A DNA stretch of 64,000 bases from Plazaster borealis. Taxonomy: Eukaryota > Echinodermata > Asteroidea > Forcipulatida > Labidiasteridae. Location of the stretch: assembly GCA_021014325.1 (NCBI GenBank), contig CM037461.1, forward strand, positions 1,017,501-1,081,500, in the 5' to 3' direction. The notes under the pieces were generated by a model, which saw only the letters and a list, made by a program, of their open reading frames with translations, was not told the origin of the DNA and did no database searches. A program made the position numbers and the translations under genes. Shown in pieces: positions 21,760-34,164 of the stretch. Within the stretch, counting starts at the first letter, position 1. The number at the start of each line of letters is the position of its first letter.

Positions 21760-23110
21760 AAATGTGGGTTCAAATTACTGCGTGGTCTATAGAGGCACAT
21801 TATAATCTAGAAAACATACATGCACGTTACTCGTAACTTTCTTACCATGGATGCATTTAATTATTTGAACTAAAAGTATACACCTTTTTGGGACACCACA
21901 CCGTTTGTCCTACCCCTGTTACAGTACAAAATAATTCTTCACTCTATACCAACGACACTCTATACTGACGAAGATATAACTAAATAGTTTAACTTGTAGC
22001 AAAATAAATTAGCATATTACATTAATACCGAAGATACTTTACCTATACATATGGATATAAATCCTTCTTCAAATCTCAATATATTGCAGATGTGCAAATC
22101 AATTTTTCCCATCACCATAATTTATACATGATATGACGCCATTTTTTTACTCAATACAATCACACACAATGGTCAGAATTTTGAACCACGACCTTTGAAC
22201 TACCGAACATCCGTTAAACTGACCACCTTTCAATGGCAGAATCTAGCAAATATTTTCATACATTTTCTTGATGCGACGAAACCACGATCTTGATGATTAA
22301 AGTGTATATTCTTTGGAGACATTTTATTTTGTTTAATACGACAAACATTCTTTGATTGACTAATCATCTTTTTGTTTTAATTCCTCGCTTTGAGACAAGA
22401 CTTTGCTTAATTTCTTACAATGATTGGACCTGTTCAATTGAACACAATACTTCCAATTTACATTTTTGCTTTAATTTTGAGTTGTGTATTATTTCCTACT
22501 TCTTTCTTATTATTTTATGTTTCAAAGTCAAATTATACATTATGTTAATGTCAAATTTCACATTTGTTCTCCTTCAGTCAATAAATCAATCAATTAATCA
22601 ATCAATCATCAATCGGCCGACCGACCAATCAACCAACTGATCCATTAATTAATTACTGTAATTGTTACGTTCCACTAACATTACAGCTTATTTCAATATC
22701 TCTCAAATATAAATAATTTGCATTGCCTTTCCTTATCTGTTTCGTTTACTTTAATCATTCCGGTTTATTTTTAATATAATAATCAAATATCCATGAAATA
22801 AAATTTGAAGTATAGGCCTACTTGCAAAATATAGCAGTGTATAACCCAACCTTGAAAATCAAGAATCTAATTTAATCTATAAATACAATTCTTTAAATTA
22901 TTAACATTAAATTTCCCAGTGATTCAAATTACAAATAAATAAAACATAAATAGAACAATAATGTGTTCAAACTTATGAATGTATGGCCTAATATGTTGTA
23001 TCCCCGATGTGTTACACCGTTGTGTTTTGCAACAGCAAAAAGTCACCTCTTGGTGGCGTGCTTCTGTGTAAATCATGACCCAATTACATAGAGTGCTGCT
23101 TTAGGCTGAC
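21760..23110. other. AT-rich intergenic DNA with a CAAT microsatellite
   Basis: A short (CAAT)n tract with variants runs from about 22578 to 22645. No gene was found around it. Confidence 0.5.
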
Positions 23111-23118
23111 AACAGTCC

Positions 23119-23545
23119 TTAAAGGCACTGGACACGTTTTGTAATTACTCAGCTCATTGAGGTTGGACACTTTCACTCATTCATGGCCCTTAAAGGGTGT
23201 GTACAACATTGGTAAGGTTGAATATATAAATGTTCACAGATTTGCACTTAACTTACATGGTATAAAGATGGTCATGGTGGAAAACTGCCCTTGAAATAGT
23301 TTTGCTTGAAATGCTGCAGTTTTTAGGAAATGAGTAAAACAATTAGTATTTATCAATGGTGATAAAATCCAGTGTTTGAAAACAGTGAAAATATATAATG
23401 GGGTTTTTCACTGTTTTCTCATGATTCCGAAGACCGAATAAGCTTAAACTGTCACAGGTTTGTTATTTCATTTATAATTGGGTCACATCAAGTGTGGATA
23501 CTGGTCTTTGACAATTACCAATGTTGTACATTTGCTTTGAAGGGG
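23119..23545. mobile_element. MITE family F, with a family A fragment at its left
   Basis: A fragment of family A (AAAGGCACTGGACACG, 23121) is followed by an element from about 23195 (GTGTGTACAACATTGGTAA) to 23540 (TTACCAATGTTGTACA). A 5' piece of the same family is at 25331-25500 (CCTGTACACTATTGGTAAGA). Confidence 0.65.
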
Positions 23546-23785
23546 CTGTCGTCCCTGAAAGGAGCTGTGACGTCATGATCATAGTCTGCTTGTGGCTAGG
23601 CATGGAAACATAAACTCTCACCCAGGTTACTACATGCACGCACTGACCTTCACATCACATATAATATAAGCTTTAAAGGGCGCTGTCATTATTATTGCGC
23701 GCCCATGTACAGTTACTGAGTGAGAGTTCAGAATTCAATGTCTGGCCAGACTCGCTGTGATCACAACGACACAGCCCCTTTAACC
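23546..23785. mobile_element. palindromic element GGGGCTGT...ACAGCCCC
   Basis: The ends AAGGGGCTGTCGT and ACACAGCCCCTTTAA are inverted, with inner pairs TGATCATAG / TGTGATCAC and AACTCTCACCCAG / CTGAGTGAGAGTT. A related segment, 29236-29440, carries the same inner words AACTCTCACCCAG and GAGAGTTCATG. Confidence 0.65.
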
Positions 23786-24727
23786 CTATCAGCCCCAAGT
23801 TCTTTTGACATAAACACAACCGCTGTGGTCCACGTTGTTTGAGCACTCAAGCGTGAAGCACACATTCTCCCACAACAGGAAGCTTCTGTTCAAAGTTCGA
23901 TTTCACAAACTGTATTATTACCTTGAAGATTTCATTTTAGAGCATACGAAGTAATACAAATTGTCTTACTCATTGAATTTCCTTTCATATAATTTATAAA
24001 TCATTGAAATCAGCAAATAAATGTCCAAGTTCTTGATCTTTGTTTCCCAAGTGTGTTCTGTAAACCCGAACACTTTACTGCACACAACCATATGGCGCTC
24101 CGTAGGTGTTTGGCAATTCGGATCTTTCAACTCCAATTTGAAGTGATTGCATAAGAGCAACCCTATTATATTTAATCACCATTGGAAAGATCCGATCTTT
24201 CTCTTTCCAATGATGGTAAGCTTGGGTATGGAAGGTGAACTTGGACAAAACTACAGCTTTTTAACAAATGGCCTTTGTGCTCAAGCTTGAGTGCTTTTTT
24301 GTGTGTTATCTTTGGTGACTACAGTCGCCATTGGGGCTCAAGCAGGGTATAGTGCACAGTCGACTAAAGTCGCCATTGGGGCTGAAAGGGTTAAAGACAA
24401 TTTTTTTTGTTAGATAGATATAAATATTACATTCACAGTCCAATGATTATATACAGCTAGACCTTTCTGCTGTTAACAAACATTTTGTATTGGCGGCCTC
24501 AAGTTGGCACAGATTCATAGTTTTTTATTAAAGTATTTAACCCTTTTTTAAATGCTCAACAGGCGCGGATCCAGGGGGGGCGTGGGGGGCGCACGCCCCC
24601 CCCCTTTTGCCAGTAAAAAAAAAAAAAAAAAAAAAAAAGGAGAAAAAAAAAATTCAGAAGTCATACTCATTAGTGCATTGGTACGGAGCCCCTAAAGGGA
24701 CATCAAAACAAAAAAAACAAAAAAAAA

Positions 24728-25212
24728 TTATCTCGTGCGCACGACATATTATCTCGTGCGCACGACATATTATCTCGTGCGCACGACATATTATCTCGTG
24801 CGCACGACATATTATCTCGTGCGCACGACATATTATCTCGTGCGCACGACATATTATCTCGTGCGCACGACATATTATCTCGTGCGCACGACATATTATC
24901 TCGTGCGCACGACATATTATCTCGTGCGCACGACATATTATCTCGTGCGCACGACATATTATCTCGTGCGCACGACATATTATCTCGTGCGCACGACATA
25001 TTATCTCGTGCGCACGACTTATTATCTCGTGCGCACGACATATTATCTCGTGCGCACGACATATTATCTCGTGCGCACGACATATTATCTCGTGCGCACG
25101 ACATATTATCTCGTGCGCACGACATATTATCTCGTGCGCACGACTTATTATCTCGTGCGCACGACATATTATCTCGTGCGCACGACATATTATCTCGTGC
25201 GCACGACATAAT
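24728..25212. repeat. 21 bp satellite, about 23 units
   Basis: The unit is ATATTATCTCGTGCGCACGAC, allowing for register; in each unit TCGTGCGCACGA is a perfect 12 bp palindrome with three CpGs. Units are almost identical. Two carry CTTATT instead of CATATT (near 25018 and 25144), six units apart. Confidence 0.97.
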
Positions 25213-25539
25213 TCGGGATTCTTGGAAGCAGCCAGTCGTCACGCCGCCATTGTTATCACACACGTGAAACACACAACACAGACATAACAAGGTCAAGGAG
25301 ATCGAAAGATTGGAAAGACAACTGTTCAAAGGCCCTGTACACTATTGGTAAGATCGAAAAACACAAATGTTTACACATTCACACACAACTTACATGATTT
25401 AAAGTAAGTAATGGTTGAAAGGGTTCCTTCAAATATTTCTGCCTAAAATGCTATCGTTTCTGAGAAATGAGTAAAACAATAGTTTTTATAAAGCGCGATA
25501 TTTTGAAAAACAGAAAACATTTGAGGTTTTTGCCCCAAT

Positions 25540-25740
25540 TCGCAAATATTTACGTGAATATTTACGTGAATATTCACGATTTGTGCCCTAATCGCAAATT
25601 TTACGTAAATATTTACGATTTGTGCACCCAAACGCAATATTTACGTAAATATTTACGCAAATATTTGCGATTTGTGCACCCAATCGCAAATATTTACGTG
25701 AATATTTACGTAAAAATTCACGGTTTGTGCCCCAATTCAT
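25540..25740. repeat. ACGTAAATATT-rich array, left copy
   Basis: Units of roughly 45-60 bp are built from TTTACGTGAATATT, TTTACGTAAATATT and GATTTGTGC(A/C)CC. The inverted counterpart lies at 26530-26820. TACGTA and the AATATT words are themselves palindromic. Confidence 0.85.
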
Positions 25741-25744
25741 AACA

Positions 25745-26225
25745 AAGTAAGTGTACCCTTCATGTTGTGTAAAAGAAGAATTGTTATTCCATAATCTGAC
25801 AGACCAAACCACTGGGCACACTTAATTTGGAGGTGGCTAATTCGGATCACTAATACCTAATTAGCCGCTAGAATACACGCCCTCTTCTTGTGTTCTAGCG
25901 GCTAATTAGGTATTAATTAGTGATCGGAATTAGCAACCTCCAAAATCGAGTGTGCCCAGTGGTGTGGTTCTGTCAGATTATGGAATAAAAATGTATCTTT
26001 TATCCAACATGAAGGGTACATTTACTTTCGGCGAGTGCAGTCATAATAGTAAGTAACGCATGATAGAAAATGGCGTGTATTTTAGCGGCTAATTAGGTAT
26101 TAATTAGTGATGCGAATTAACCACCTCCAAAATTAAGTGCGCCCAGTGGTAGGGTATATAAGATTATGGAATGAAATTTCATTTTTTTTGCAACATGAAG
26201 GGTACATTTACTTTCAGGCGAATGC
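25745..26225. mobile_element. palindromic element with a third half-arm
   Basis: 25745-25885 pairs with 25893-26033; the core stem is TACCTAATTAGCCGCTAGAA / TTCTAGCGGCTAATTAGGTA. The outer arms share GTACCCTTCATGTTG. A further copy of the right arm follows at about 26080-26225, including CAACATGAAGGGTACATTTA. Confidence 0.8.
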
Positions 26226-26529
26226 AAGTTTTTCAACAGTTGTATGTTGGTCTGTGGTGAGGTCTTAATTGTGGCGGATAATTACTCACTAATTGGTCAG
26301 CCAAGTATGCTCAGTGATCTATGAAATCTTCAGAATTCTGAAAACAATTACACTAATTAAGAAAGATTATAAAAAAAACGCTCAAATTAAAAAGAATTAA
26401 GGGAGACAGAAATGTTACCGCCTTGAACTACATGGAACTACTGAATAAGCAAAATCCGCGGATGGAAATTCTGGCCCAATACGCGGCTAGCTTCAATATT
26501 CACGGTTCACGGATGACTGGGTTTGAGAC

Positions 26530-26845
26530 TTTGGGCACAAACCGTGAATATTACGTAAATATTCACGTAAATATTTGCGTTTGGGTGCACAAATCGCAAA
26601 TATTTACGTAAGTATTTACGATTGGGGCACAAATCGCGAGTCACGTTTACGTAAATATTCACGAATATTTGCGATTAGGCACAAATCGTGAGTATTCACG
26701 TAAATATTCACGTGAACATTTGCGATTGGGGCACAAATCGTGAATATTCACGTAAATATTTGCGAATTGGGGCAAAAACCTCGAATATTTACGTAAATAT
26801 TCACATAAATATGTATGTTTGATGTCCCTTCAGGGCCACCATAGT
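26530..26845. repeat. ACGTAAATATT-rich array, inverted right copy
   Basis: It is the mirror of 25540-25740, with units containing ATTCACGTAAATATT and GATTGGGGCACAAATCG. It ends at GATGTCCCTTCAGGGCCACC, the same end found at 16945-16964. Confidence 0.85.
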
Positions 26846-26852
26846 TTTGCCA

Positions 26853-27300
26853 GGCATAGTTTTGAGTTAATGTAGTTTTTCTGTGTTTATTTTCTTTAAC
26901 ATTGTACTTGAAGTTGTAGTCAATTAGATCGTCTTCTCCATGATAAGATGGAGTTAATTACTCCGACTAGTGTAGTGCAGCATCACTAAACACATTCTTT
27001 ACAACTGAGATTAGTCTCTTTGTGAAGCTCTACTTAAAGTGAAAGTAGGCAAAAACAAACAAACAAATAGTCGCAACTCCCGGGGGCCTGTAAAATCAGG
27101 GCAGGCAGAGTCGCCTCGTATACCGTGCTATAGCGTCGCCAGGCCCCTCTACTCTGCTGCATGCACCGCACTGCACTGCACTACACTAGTCGGAGAACTC
27201 CATCTAATCATTGACTACACTGAACTACAACTTCAAGTACAATGTTAACGAAAATAAACACAGAAAAACTACATTAACTTACTCAAAACTATGCCTGGTA
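26853..27300. repeat. palindromic element with GTAGTTTTTCTGTG arms
   Basis: TTTTGCCAGGCATAGTTTTGAG at 26852 pairs with CTCAAAACTATGCCTGGTAAAA at 27281, and AACATTGTACTTGAAGTTGTA with TACAACTTCAAGTACAATGTT. The loop (about 26995-27160) is unrelated sequence. Confidence 0.85.
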
Positions 27301-27452
27301 AAACTTTACACAGTACACGGTGATTAATACAGGCTTCTTTAAACAGTTGTCTTTCCAATCTTTCGATCTCCTTAACCTTGTTATGTCTGTGTTGTGTGTT
27401 TCACGTGTGTGATAACAATGGCGGCGTGACGACTGGCTGCTTCCAAGAATTA

Positions 27453-27702
27453 TGTCGTGCGCACGAGATAATATGTCGTGCGCACGAGATAATAAGTCGT
27501 GCGCACGAGATAATAAGTCGTGCGCACGAGATAATATGTCGTGCGCACGAGATAATATGTCGTGCGCACGAGATAATATGTCGTGCGCACGAGATAATAT
27601 GTCGTGCGCACGAGATAATATGTCGTGCGCACGAGATAATATGTCGTGCGCACGAGATAATATGTCGTGCGCACGAGATAATATGTCGTGCGCACGAGAT
27701 AA
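27453..27702. repeat. 21 bp satellite, about 12 units, inverted
   Basis: The same unit as 24728-25212 on the opposite strand. The arrays differ in unit number (about 23 versus 12). Two adjacent units carry the TAAG variant near 27490-27515. A poly-T tract follows. Confidence 0.97.
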
Positions 27703-27914
27703 ATTTTTTTTTTTTTTTTTTTTTGATGTCCCTTTAGGGGCTCCGTACATTGGCAATTTCGCAGTGCAGAAAAATAAAATGCTGTCTGGGGATGGCGCGG
27801 TCTTTCATTCTGAAAAAAAAAATCACGCCCCCCCGTTTGGAAAATCCTGGATCCGCCCCTGCTCAATGTGTTATAATAAGTTGTTACCACATTTGATTTA
27901 CCAACAACTCATTC

Positions 27915-27966
27915 AATACAAATGCTATCAAATTACACATATGTGTAATTTGATGGCATTTGTATT
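27915..27966. repeat. 52 bp zero-loop palindrome
   Basis: The arms 27915-27940 and 27941-27966 are reverse complements apart from one position, meeting at ACACAT|ATGTGT. It lies just outside the composite element. Confidence 0.9.
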
Positions 27967-28137
27967 AAATGATAAGTTTTTGTCATGAGAGGCTTTCCAT
28001 ACTTTTAGCTGTGCCATTGCAAAAGAAAGATCAATGCAAGTTCCTTAGCGGACTGACTTGTTCCTCAAGGCACCTTGGGAGTGCAGTGATCCAAAAAACC
28101 TGATGTGAAGTCTAGGCATCAGACAGGGTGCCCCAAA

Positions 28138-28213
28138 CTAGCTGTCCGTACCATTCTCACCATTGGTTGACTCCATGGCACATTGAGGCTTCCATACGCT
28201 GACTGTCCTATCA
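28138..28213 (-). CDS. kif21: KIF21 last coding exon
   Basis: After one base completing Ser, it reads [24 protein letters not shown], written here with a break, then TAG at 28138-28140. The acceptor is AAGCAG. It closes the last blade (SSDRTVSVW). No AATAAA was found close downstream. Confidence 0.93.
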
Positions 28214-31200
28214 CTGCTTGTTAGGAATATGGCAAAGATGAAGGATGGGAAGAATAAGAGAAGATGGCAAAATAAAATGCTGGATTAATAGTTATGAAAA
28301 CTTTTTGGCAAAAGAGGCAACAAAACGCATGCAAAGTGTTACCAGTTTAAATGATCTTGTACTCTACCATGCAGATATGTGTGTGCTGTCAAAGCTTTTA
28401 GAATGAATGTAGGATTATTAGAATATTTGTTATCCATGATTTATTTAGCAGTCAGCATGCCTTGTCACATGTGCGCGTGTTTTTTTAAATTTCATTGCTA
28501 TAGTTTTAAGGCATTGCATGGTGAGGTATCAATGTATAAATTTGATTTGCGGTAACACCATGTGTATAATCTACTTTGCTGTGTATATTTTGTTCTTCGA
28601 GAACTTGTCTTGCTATTACTGCCACAGAGAAGATTTCAGAATTCGGGAGACTACTAAGTTCTGAAATGAACTGTCCTGCTTATTAACTACTACCTGGGCG
28701 GAAGGTAGGAAATCGGTCGGGACTATTACTTTCGCTTAGTGGATCGGGGTGACTTCTCGTTATTAAGTTCATTGCCGCCGAGTGAGTTCTAAATTGGTCT
28801 CAACGTTTCGACTAGCCTGCTCCAGTCATCGTCAGGAGACATTGCTCTTATAAATCTGACTTGTAAACAAATCTCATGTGCCACCTAAAGGCCTTGCTCA
28901 ATTGAAACACCTGCACGTTTTCTACCTATAGAGGGCATGTGTCGTCATATTCAAACCAGGGTCAAGTTCGCGCAATGACCATTGATTAACTAAAGGTTGT
29001 TTAGTGACGTACGTAGGGCATACACACAGAAGTTGTAGTGCGAACAACTCTAGTCATGTCATGTCAACACGACCGGCGACTCAACGTACGTTATCAGTTT
29101 CTTATAACTGGTCCACTCAGCAACTGTGCTATGAAATTGACTATTGATAACCAGCGATGCAACCATGCCCGTAAGGCTGGTTCCAAACAGTCGACTAGCG
29201 TAATCCAACTATCGTCAACTAGACAGAGTTTGGGCTAACTTAGACATGCTATGATCAACGAAAGTCCTTGTGCAAGCTTGGCCCAGGCCTGTGACTGTTC
29301 ATGGAATTATGAACTCTCACCCAGCTACAGCACACACACGTGCAATACGATTCAAAGGGAGGGTGCACACCAGCAGTAACTTGGCGAGAGTTCATGTACA
29401 GCCACAGGCCTGTTTTGATCATGACCACACAGCCTCTGTAAGCAAAGATGTAACATTTATTTGTACATGTAGCTCTACTCAGGTCATCAATGTTATTCCA
29501 TGCTGGGCCCAATTTCATAGAGCTGCTTCAGCACAAAAAGTAGCTAAGCACAACAAAATTATGCTTACCAGAATATGGTTACCAGCTAAAATACAATTTT
29601 TCATTAGGTACAGTCTGTGACTGGTATCGTGCAAATTGTTGCTTATCCAAAACTTGCTAAGCAGATTTTCTGCTTAAGCAACCGTATGATATTGGGCCCT
29701 GGTTTGTGGTTGTTTAGTTGCATGGACATGATGGTGGATGCAGTAATAATGGCATACCAAGAGTTTACACAAAATTCAATAACAGGCAAATGACCAACAA
29801 GTGGGTGGCCTTTTTTGCGTGATGCAAGCGTGAAGTCAAAATGATTTGGGGTGCAGGGCTTCCTTAGATCCTAAGAAGTTTAAAGGTATCGTACATGTTT
29901 GGTAATTACTCAAAATATATATTAGCATAAAAACTTACTTGGTAACGAGCAACAGAGAGCTGTTGATAGTATAAAACATTGTAGGAAACGACTCCCTCTG
30001 AAGTAACGTAGTTTTTGAGAAAGGGGTAATTTCTCACTAAAATAATAAAAACTTCTTGCAAGAAGTTGTTATTCCTATCTGAAAGCACACAAATTTGTAA
30101 AACAAGGGTATTTTTTCTTTTATCATTTTCTTGCAACTTCGATGACCAATTGAGCCCAAATTTTCACAGGCTCGTTATTTTATGCATATGTTGGGATACA
30201 CCAAGTGAGAACACTGGTCTTTGATAATTTCCAAACGTGTACGATGCCTTTAAAAGTTATAATAATTTCCAAACGTGTTCAGTGCCTTTAAGGGATACAG
30301 TACATCAATGTAGGTTGTCCAACTCTGTTTTATCGTTTTGCAAAAGGAACCTGCACATAAGTCGCTAGTAGACATGGAAGATGGAGGGCGCTAGAGTCCA
30401 TGTACAGCCACAGGCCAGAAACAGTAAGTGCACCGGGTTCTTTTACATGCATAACACAACACACAGGACTGATGGCTTTACGGGACTGATGGCTTTACGG
30501 GACTGATGGCTTTACGTCCCATCCGAAGTAGTTTATATCTGACTGAGATTTGATAAGCTATGCCATCTGACATGCAGTCGAGTTCTATCTGATAGTGAAT
30601 ATGATCGGCGATGTACATGTTTGGCCTTATAGGTCCACACTTTAACAACGTTACTATATTATTATAAATCACAAATCATATCAATCAAACATTCATGCAA
30701 AAAGATTTGTTTATATCAACAAGTAAAAAAATTCAATTGTATGAAATGGTGTTCATGCATTTGGCATTACGAGGCATTATGTGTTATAAAACAAATAATA
30801 AGCAGCATTAATTTTTACACAGTCAGTATAATGAAAATATAGTACATCAAATTGTTTGAGGAAAAAATTGCGAATTAAATGTTAATGATATAATTTTTTT
30901 TTTTTAGTTTTGCAATTTGCAAATAAAGTTATTGAAAAATCAATTATTTTTCAGATAAATTTGCCAAAAGATAGTGTTATTTTATAAGTTAAAAATTGAA
31001 AGGGAAAAATGGGAAATTGAGAATTAGCATTCATCTTTATAAAGTAGGGGCATTTTGAATTGTTAAGATCTCTGTTTCAACATGTACTTTTTATATAACA
31101 ATTGAGCGGACGTTAACCGATCTGTAACAGATCTACCCTCATTTGTCCCTATTTCATCTAGATATTTCCCCAGTGCTTTAGGTATGGTGCCAAGTGCTTC

Positions 31201-34129
31201 AACCACCACAGGGACTACTTTCACTTCATTATTATAACTTTTAAAGGCACCGACATGTTTGGTAATTGTCAAAGACCAGTGTTCTCACTTGGTGTATCCC
31301 AACATATGCAGAAAATAACAAGCCTGTGAACATTTGGGCTCAATTGGTCATCGAAGTTGCAAGAAAATAATGAAAGAAAAAACACCCTTGTTGTACAAAT
31401 TTGTGTGCTTTCAGATCGGGAATAAAAACATCTTGCAAGAAGTTTTTATTATTTTAGTGAGAAATTACCTCTTTCTCAAAAGAGGGAGTCGTTTATACTA
31501 TCAACAGCTCTCTGTTGCTCGTTACCAAGTCAGTTTTTATTCTAATATATATTTTGAGTAATTACCAAACGTGAACAGTGCCTTTAAGTTATAACTGTTT
31601 TCAGATGCACATTTCTCTGTGCAAAATGTGATTCCAAGTTGTGGACTTACCTTGATGCTGTAAACACATGCGTCTTATTGGTAGCAATAGAGTTGATCGG
31701 ACTTGTATGTGCTTTCATTTCTCCAATAAGTGAGCAGTCCCATAAATGCCATAACTTTAAGTAGCCTCCACGGCAGCCGCTTAGTAAGCAATCACGTCCT
31801 GGCAAGAAGTCTAATGCGCAGATCCAGTCCTTGTGTGCACTGTTGATAGTCTAGAGGGAGGTAAGTGTAGTGTATTTTCAGTATTATTATTATTATTATA
31901 TATTTCTGGTAATGAAACCAGCGATGCCTCATAAGTGAACTTAATCACTGCAGCTCGCAAGCCAGAGGAAACCTGTGAACAAAGGTGCTTGCTATGTGAA
32001 CCAGAAACACCGGGGTTAACCCTAGACTTGATTTCAAGTCTGAGCTTGCGGTTATTTCTCTGCATCAGCCACGCAGAATTCCCCCACAGATTTTCTATCA
32101 CGCGCTCTAATTTGCAATCTCAGACTTGACCCTCTTGTGTATACGGGATATTCATTTATTCACTACTGACATTTACATAACAACACTATGCCAGAGAGAT
32201 GACCAATCAGGAGACCACAAAACTCCCGCTGGCTGCATCCATTCCAAATAGGATGAAATCGCTTCAGCATTTTCTGTAAAATCGAGCCATTGCTTTTATT
32301 TTATAGTGCTTTGTACGTACAGTACGCTATATATAATTTATACATAAAATAACACAAGATTTAATCTCAAAATGTTGAAAAATAAACTTGACAAACAACC
32401 TGATCCTTACTAGATGAAAAATTATGATACCTTTGATTTGAATGGTATCGTCCAAAGATTTTCCCAACGTTTTTTACGTATTTTGAATGAAATAACTAGA
32501 ATCACTTTGTTTTTTTGTGTTTCCAAACTGTAAGTTGAATCACCCAGCAGAGACAGATTAGTTACATGTGCATCAATGTTGTATTTCCTACTATTATCCC
32601 GTGGTATAAACGGTTAGGTTTGAATGTGCATTTTATTAAGGGCCTCGGAGATTCTGACCAATCGGAGTGTTCCGTCCACTTTTGGACTAATTCGCCATAG
32701 GGTGTGTACAAACCGACGAACAATGTTCCCAAGTCTGTGATTGTAGGTTCAAGACCGAGGTTTATCCACAAGAGGGCGCTGTTTCAGCCAATAATGTATC
32801 GGCTATCAGGACGACTAAAAACCACGATCACAGACTTGGAACAAAGTCTAGGGTTAACCCCTACTCTTCCACAGTAAGTGTTCTGGGTTCTTTTATGTGT
32901 ACTACCAATCCTAGTACATGGGACCTACGGCTCAATGTCTCATCCGAAGGACAAAGCAATTATGGTTAAGTATCTTGCTCAAGTGCCAAGACCCCCTCGA
33001 ACCAACGCTTTGCTGATCAGAAACACCAGAGCTTGAGTCCGGTGCTCTTAACCACACGGCCACGACACACCATAAAGAGAGGGGGAAAACCCATAGGTTT
33101 ACAAAATAATTTCCACATAAATTCAAGAGTTAACAAATACCAGCTGAACAAGTTTTGAGATGTGCCCCCTTTCTACAGAACAGTGCAATCTCCATGAAAT
33201 ATAAGATTCTGTGAAATCATCTAATGGGCTGTGTACAAATCATGCCGGCAGGAAGTCCAGGCTCTGTGACTCTTATGTAAACATGTGATGTCACAGGTTA
33301 TATGGTCTGTTAAGGGGTCTTGTCAGAATTAATCCAGGACAAATAGTTGGATAACAATTCTCCAATGTCAAATTTTTGTTGGATTTCCATCGGACTGTAT
33401 TTCTATGAGCACCGGACTCAAGCTCTGATGTTTCTGCTCAGCAGAGTGTGGGTTCGAGTCCCGGTCGTGACACTTGTGTCCTTAAGCAAGACACTTAACC
33501 ATTACTGTTGCGTCCTTTGGATGGGACGTAAAGCCATAGGTTCAGTGTGTTGTGTAATGCATGTTAAATAACCCAGTGCACTTTTCGTAAAGAGAAGGGG
33601 TTCGCCCTGGTGTTCCTGGTTTGATTGGCTGCATATTGCGCCACGGCACCTTGTTAACCATTATAAGGTGCTATGTAAAGGAAAAAGGTCTCATACTTCA
33701 AAAATGTAGCTACAAATACCTTGCAGGAAAAAAACACTGAATGTTGGAGCGCCATGGGCGTCACTGAGTGACGGATTTAATTCTATGTAAGAAGCCACTA
33801 TTATCGTTACCTTGAGTTGTTGTTTCTTCTCCAGATCCCATTTCTTAATACAAGCGTCTCTGGATCCACTGAAGAGAAGTTGTTTATGGATAGCGATTGA
33901 TTGTATACCATCATAATGAGGAGGGTCCAGATTATGCTTTGCCGTTAAACAACCGGTAGCACCACTTGGGACTTCAAAGACCTGTTGAGTTATCCAACAA
34001 GACATAGAAAACCAATCAATCAATCAATGTATTGTCTAATTAATGTAATTTTTAAGTTTCTTTGTTTTATGTAAATTCTGTATATTTTGTGAGTGAATAA
34101 AGTATTTGCTTTGAAAAGTCAAATAAAAG

Positions 34130-34164
<35 letters not shown>

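Larger units (their letters stand above)
24560..27861. mobile_element. 3.3 kb composite fold-back element with satellite arms
   Basis: The ends CAGGCGCGGATCCAGG at 24560 and CCTGGATCCGCCCCTG ending 27861 are inverted, and both are flanked by CTCAA (24555-24559 and 27862-27866), a likely 5 bp target duplication. Inside each end, in inverted order, come a short AT/C-rich end region, a sequence with GGAGCCCCTAAAGGGACATC, an array of a 21 bp satellite, and a 120 bp arm with GTTATCACACACGTGAAACA. The centre holds further nested palindromes (25540-27300). No transposase frame is present, so any mobility must come from another element. Apparent ORFs of 150-226 codons here are only the satellite read as protein. 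Confidence 0.85.

Noticed and set aside
24607..25329. Long ORFs on both strands (up to 226 codons) over the 21 bp satellite
   Set aside because: A 21 bp unit has no stop in several frames, so every frame stays open. The peptide is a pure 7-residue repeat with no gene signals.
24728..27702. CRISPR-like array
   Set aside because: Units are contiguous with no unique spacers, and the setting is an animal genome.
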